A DNA stretch of 64,000 bases. It comes from Diospyros lotus. Its lineage: Eukaryota > Streptophyta > Magnoliopsida > Ericales > Ebenaceae. The notes under the pieces were generated by a model. That model was given only the letters and a program-made list of their open reading frames with translations, did no database searches and had not been told where the DNA came from. The position numbers and the translations under genes were made by a program. Below, in pieces: positions 59,601-64,000 of the stretch. Position 1 is the stretch's first letter; every line of letters starts with the position of its first letter. The DNA is taken from assembly GCF_014633365.1 (NCBI RefSeq), contig NC_068338.1:13960616-14024615 (forward strand), in the 5' to 3' direction.

Positions 59601-60311
59601 GTGCACCTCGTATTCTTTGTATCTTGACTCCCCACAAAAAGTACATTTGTCCAACTTTGATGCATCTTTCCAAAAGAGCATACAATTGTTAGGGCATGCA
59701 TCGTACTTATAGTACTTAAAACCTAAATCCTCACTCAATTTCTTAGCCTCTCGATACGATCGTGGCAATGACACTCCTTCTGGAAATGCCTCATTCAACA
59801 ACTCAAGCAACATATCAAATATTTTATCCGACAACCCACCCAATACCTTCAAGTGTTGTAAACGAACAATAAACGATAATGTCGTGAAGTTCTTACAACC
59901 AGGCCATAACTCTGTTTCTGCCTTCTCCAACAATTCATAAAATCTCGTAGCTTCTTCACTACTTCCAACATTGTTTATGGAAACTTCATGTGCATCATGT
60001 ATCATTCCCACCATATCATCTCCAATATTACATTCCTGATCTTGAAATTCTTCTCGAATATGACGAGGCACATATAACTCTCCATGAACCGTCCATATTA
60101 TGTAATTAGTGTCAAACCCATTCAGAATGAGGTGTTCCTCCACAACATCTCGTTTATGAAAATATCTGTTAACACATTTAATACACGAACAATATATGCT
60201 TGCCCCAGGAGACTTATGTCTATAGGCAAACTGAATGAACTCCTGAATTCCTTGTTCGTATCGAGGATCTAGCCTGTTCGATATGTTAATCCAACTCTTA
60301 TTCAGCTCCAT
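56666..60311 (-). pseudogene. CACTA TNP2-type transposase, one nonsense codon
   Basis: Four exons (60311-58081, 57984-57712, 57611-57512, 57400-56666) join at GT-AG borders with frame kept, giving 1,112 codons. The N-terminus is the transposase-associated domain (MELNKSWINISNRLDPRYEQ, then SIYCSCIKCVN). Next is the Transposase_21 catalytic region (LASDGFNPFQTM, LPPWLCMKQPYFILSLLIDG, ACPCCMKETES, HNLDVMHIEKNVCDNI). Then DUF4218 (FFNIMEHLVVHLPDE, MYPIERFLLTLKKYVRTRSH) and DUF4216-type C-terminus (VLTDVVEIRY, FKCDWVDNN, VWYVTDPLDEEWHVV), ending in an acidic tail. The only lesion seen is a TAA at 59420-59418 (after HPADSLAW, where relatives have Lys). TNP2 cuts and joins the CACTA ends. A readthrough or an unmutated sister copy elsewhere would be functional. 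Confidence 0.93.
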
Positions 60312-62356
60312 TAGAATAATTTATATAGCAAATCTGCTAAGAATAAGGATTCAAAGGGTGCTCTAAGAATGGGATTATAATATATTAAAGTTTTAGTTAA
60401 TATAATCGGTAATAGTCGTACAAGCAAAGTTGGTATAGAGCATTTCACAGTTATCTGTTTCAGTTTTTGCTTGTTTTGGATTTAGTTAATAATTTCTGCA
60501 AAATTGTGATCTAAGTTTGCCATCCATTTCTTCTTCTTATATATTTCAGTTTTAGTCTGGTGGTCAAACTATTTCAGTTATTAGTTTTAATCTGACAGAT
60601 AAAAACGATAGTTCATTCCTTTGACTGATTTTTACCCATAAACTGAATCAGTCAACTGATCGGTCCCAGTTGAATGGGTTGGATTGGTTGCTTCGGTTCT
60701 AACAATATTGATCAAAATTATGATATAGAAATTTAAAAATACAAAACTCATTAGATAATACTTAATTAATAGTTTTAAAAACATGTTGAGATCCTCCTAT
60801 AAATGGAAAAGGTTATATAATGATATTAACACAAATTTATGATAAAAATAAAATAAAATTAAAGATCACATATTTAATGAAATTTATGCCTAAACCATAA
60901 ATATTATTTTTCACATTTTGAAAATGATAATAACCTCTCTTGTTACTAAAAAAAAGACATAAAATGATCATTTTATCCCTATTATCTCTCTTCTCTTTTC
61001 TCACTTCTTCGCAATAATTTGTTGTCTATTTTTCAAATATGTTGATTGTTGAAATTTGAATGCGTTTTGATGGCATACGGACCTGCAATATTCAGAGACG
61101 ATCTACGAAGGTTATCGATTCTTAATTCCGTTGAAAAGCATCGTGAAGGCAGCACGATGCCAATGGCTGAACAATGAATCAATTTGTTCTTTTCCCCATT
61201 TTGCGAGTCCTCCTTCTGTTCTAAGAACAGATACAGCAAAAGAGGAAAAAGAACAGGTACAGTTACGATGGATAGATTTTTTGTCCAACTCTCTGTTGCG
61301 AAAGTGAAATCTTATCTCAAGAAGACCACTGGATTTGAATTACCAGCAGCTTAATTCAATAAAGATAAATGTATAACTTTATTCTTTAAGTTTTTCCTGT
61401 ACTAAGGAAGAGCACTGGATTTGAATCACAAGCTGCATTAATTCAGTAAGGAATTAAAGATAGATCTACAACTTTATTCTGTATCTTTTTTCCTGTATTT
61501 TTTCAACCTTCATTGTTGAATATGATCTGCACAACTTATTTTGTGTCTACTTTTAAGTTAAGTAATTCTGCCAACTCTTGTCGTCTTAAAAATATTCCTA
61601 ATTGTCATAGGTGGAACTGATTCTAGATAATGGAAAAGGGTTGTTGAGTAGCACACAACTAGGATAAAAATCATTGAATCTTTCGACAGGAATCCTAGGC
61701 TAAGATTAGAGAATTAGAATTTATATAGGCATCCTCACTTAACGGGCTTAAGGATCAGGAAGAAAGGAAAGATCTTTTTTGAAGTTTTTAATAAAGTGGA
61801 TATTTAAATGTGGTTCAGTTTATGAATGTTAATAATAACATATCATGCCTTAATTAAGAGTCCATTACATGAATTTTAGCTTGTATCATTTTATCTATGG
61901 TCTCAAAAGTATATGATTGATTAATTTGAATTTTTATGTAACATATGTTCTAGCCTTGCTCCCCATTGATATCAAAACTTAACAACGTTGCACAATTTCT
62001 GTCACTGAACCCCTCTTTCTCCTACACTCTATTTCTGTCACTGAACCCCATTAATTTATTATATACACGGATGGTTAATTCAATTTCCAACCAACCAAAC
62101 AACACAAAAACAACAATGTTGATCAATAATTATGATCTAATAGAATGAATTATCATCTAAATCTCAACCGATAAACAGAGGATCTGGGATAACACGCAAG
62201 ATTCATACGTATAGACAGATAAATAAACGATAGAGATACATTATACACAAGCTGGGGACAAACCTGATCAAGGAAGAACAACTATCGCGGAGCAATCGAA
62301 CTATAATTTACCCCAATTCCAATCAACACTTCTCTGGTTGCATGTGCGACTGATCA
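60312..62356. other. CACTA region upstream of the transposase
   Basis: AT-rich sequence between the TNP2 start and the right end. It should hold the TNP2 promoter and leader. No reading frame with a domain is visible. Confidence 0.5.
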
Positions 62357-62516
62357 GTGAGCGAGGGAGGGCGAGGCCGAGGGCGAGAGCGAGTGAGAGT
62401 GAGCGAGGGAGGGCGAGGCCGAGGGCGAGAGCGAGTGACAGTGAGCAAGGGAGGGCAAGGCCGAGGGCGAGAGCGAGTGACAGTGAGTGAGGGAGGGCGA
62501 GGCCGAGGGTGATCGA
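62357..62516. repeat. GC-rich 42-bp minisatellite near the CACTA right end
   Basis: Nearly four units of GTGAGCGAGGGAGGGCGAGG followed by CCGAGGGCGAGAGCGAGTGA. The array is purine-rich on the plus strand. Confidence 0.9.
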
Positions 62517-62659
62517 GGGAGGCAGCGAGGGCGATCGAGGCAGGCAGCGAGGCGCGAGCTAGAGAATGTTAGGGTTTGCAAGGGGGATTTTGGAAGAGAT
62601 CGAATTGGGCCGAGTGCGCGCGGGGGGAGAATTGGACTGGGTGCGCGGGGGGGCTTATA

Positions 62660-62886
62660 TAATCCTATCCCCGGCGGTTTTAAAACTGCCGAGGATGGGT
62701 AAACACAACCGGCGGTTTGATAAAACCGTCGGAGATGTGTATCCCATTACCGGCGGTTTTAAAACCGCCGGTAATTTTGACCCATCACCGGCAGTTCAAA
62801 AAATCGCCGGTAATTGTGGTGTTTTCCCAACGATTATTAAAACCGCCGGTAAAACTTCACCGCCAATGACCCTTTTTCCTGTAGTG
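62660..62886. repeat. Right subterminal repeats and terminus of the second CACTA
   Basis: ACCGGCGGTTTTAAAACCGCCGGT-type inverted pairs occur at least five times (62670-62870). The sequence ends CCTTTTTCCTGTAGTG. The motif differs wholly from the AACGACGGG repeats of the CACTA at 1095-6110, so the two elements belong to different families. Confidence 0.88.
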
Positions 62887-64000
62887 AACCTTCATTTTTA
62901 CAGGTTAAATAAGAATCTCCACTTTTGCAGGTTAAGTAGGAACCTTCGCTTTTCACAAACTAAGCAGTAACCCTTTACATAAGACTTTTTCATACTTGGC
63001 ACAGCCACAACTAAGACATTATTTTTCAAAGGTGCAATTATAACCTTTTATAAGTTTACACAAAATGTGCCTAAGGATTTCTTAAGAGAAAAATATAAAA
63101 TGATACAAAAATACCACTTTTCTCTTAGACAAAAGAAAATTTGAAAGAATAAATAAATTCAGCACTCAACTCTTTTATACTCGACTGAAACTATGGTCAG
63201 ATTTCAATATTTATAAAGATACTCAATTATACTAAAAAATCTATTGAGCAATACTTAATTGATTCAAAAGCTATTTTTAGATTTGAAGGGAAGTGTGGAA
63301 GTTTTAAAAGAATGTTTGAATACTTTGTCTTCAAGAGCTTCCAAAAATACATGTACTTAGTTTACAAAAGCCTTTTACACTTAAGCCGAATTTTCAAAAT
63401 ATTTTCTCGAATATTTAACATCAAGCTTGATCATTACAAATCCATGTTTTTCTATTTTGAAAAATATAAGAATATATGAATATGAAGTTTTTCAATTTAA
63501 ACAAAAATATTTTTATAAGCTTGGCACTACTTGATCAACAAAAATCAATATTTAGCTATTTTGAAAGACATATATAAATATATGAGTATGAGGTTTTTCA
63601 ACATATATATATATATAATGTTTTAAAAATCATCAATAAATTAAATTTATTGAAAATATATTTTTCAAAAATTATTTTCTCCGTTAGTCAAAATACAAAT
63701 TTCTTAAGACATGATTTTACCCATTCAATAAATAATCAAATGCATCGAAGAGGAAAAAGCTATAAATACCAAAGAGAGACTGAAGATGAACAGAATGTTA
63801 ATCTGAATATATTCAACTGAAGTCTCAAACTCAAAGCTCTTCAAATCATATCTTTTATACTATTTTCAGAGAATGCTTCTGCTTGATATATCCTCCTATT
63901 CTTTGATTTGATCTGAAAGTGAGAAACCTTATTCACCTTTGAGTGTAATATTGTTTAGTTTTTTCAAGTGATTTTTTTGTGAAACTCCTAACTTGTTAAG

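Larger units (their letters stand above)
55015..62886 (-). mobile_element. CACTA transposon with TNP2 and TNPA-like genes, left end lost
   Basis: The right terminus reads CACTACAGGAAAAAGGG on the minus strand from 62886, with ACCGGCGGTTTT subterminal repeats inside. From it inward run a TNP2 transposase gene (60311-56666) and a Transposase_24 gene (56495-55015), both minus strand. The left terminus is missing: the second gene stops abruptly next to the host minisatellite. AAC occurs at 55012-55014 and at 62887-62889, consistent with the 3-bp duplication. So the lost part was deleted almost exactly up to the insertion site. Without its left end the element cannot move, though its TNP2 is nearly whole. 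Confidence 0.88.
54840..64000 (-). mobile_element. Copia-type LTR region with 27-bp minisatellite, split by a CACTA transposon
   Basis: Units of about 27 bp built on ACGGGCTAAGTAGAAACC and TTCATTTTT repeat at 54970-55014 and continue at 62887-62960 (ACAGGTTAAATAAG, GCAGGTTAAGTAGGAACC). The repeat was continuous before the CACTA inserted. On the minus strand the left part ends in AGTTAAGGCAGTGAATTAGG and TTGTGTTCATGG, similar in style to SIRE-like LTR 3' ends. On the right the sequence stays AT-rich to the window end, with ATACTCGACTG-type motifs near 63180. Outer ends were not found. Confidence 0.5.

Noticed and set aside
62354..62581. A Ser/Pro/Leu-rich minus-strand frame
   Set aside because: It is the translation of the 42-bp minisatellite.

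Overview
The window is nuclear DNA of a flowering plant, probably a eudicot. It holds one intact host gene in a sea of transposable elements: GT-AG introns, AT-rich spacers, Ty1/copia and Ty3/gypsy LTR elements, CACTA transposons, MITEs and a Cassandra-type TRIM. There is no bacterial or organellar signature. No tRNA, functional rRNA gene or CRISPR array was seen.

Layout. 1-6566: the 3' end of a Ty1/copia element (RNase H, polypurine tract, 3' LTR). Its LTR is split by a 5.0-kb non-autonomous CACTA transposon (1095-6110, 3-bp target duplication ATC). That CACTA carries captured exons of two host genes: thiamin pyrophosphokinase (two exons) and a LARP1-type La-motif protein (two exons). 9125-10297: an intact two-exon 2-oxoglutarate/Fe(II) dioxygenase, closest to feruloyl-CoA 6'-hydroxylase (scopoletin/coumarin pathway). 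10.7-13.3 kb: MITEs, including a PIF/Harbinger element nested in another inverted-repeat element and a 175-bp element with a perfect 9-bp duplication, plus a zf-RVT domain relic. 13.3-22.8 kb: AT-rich spacer, a gypsy gag relic and LTR fragments with GC-rich minisatellites.

22864-42899 is a nest. A Cassandra TRIM (minus strand, 226-bp LTRs with a 5S-rRNA-like segment, duplication CATTG) had one LTR split by a 19.4-kb Tat-lineage Ty3/gypsy element (23476-42868, duplication CTACC). The Tat element contains a copia solo LTR (duplication GGAAA), a second, gypsy-like solo LTR (duplication GTCAT), and a 5.6-kb LTR element with no coding capacity (34587-40217). Tat pol is recognisable in order (protease, RT, RNase H, second RNase H, integrase) but carries many stops. 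Downstream of pol it has antisense coding regions typical of the lineage.

42.9-48.2 kb has no recognisable genes but holds a cluster of hairpins whose stems covary. 48.2-54 kb has two oppositely oriented SIRE-like copia LTRs rich in the palindromic motif TTACTCGAGTAA, one split by a 2.4-kb gypsy solo LTR (duplication GAATA). 55015-62886 is a second CACTA element, with a nearly complete TNP2 transposase (one nonsense codon) and a truncated Transposase_24/TNPA-like gene. It sits in a 27-bp minisatellite of another copia LTR.

The only gene expected to serve the host is the dioxygenase. Everything else is element coding sequence, relics or repeats. All calls rest on reading motifs and boundaries by eye; no searches were run.
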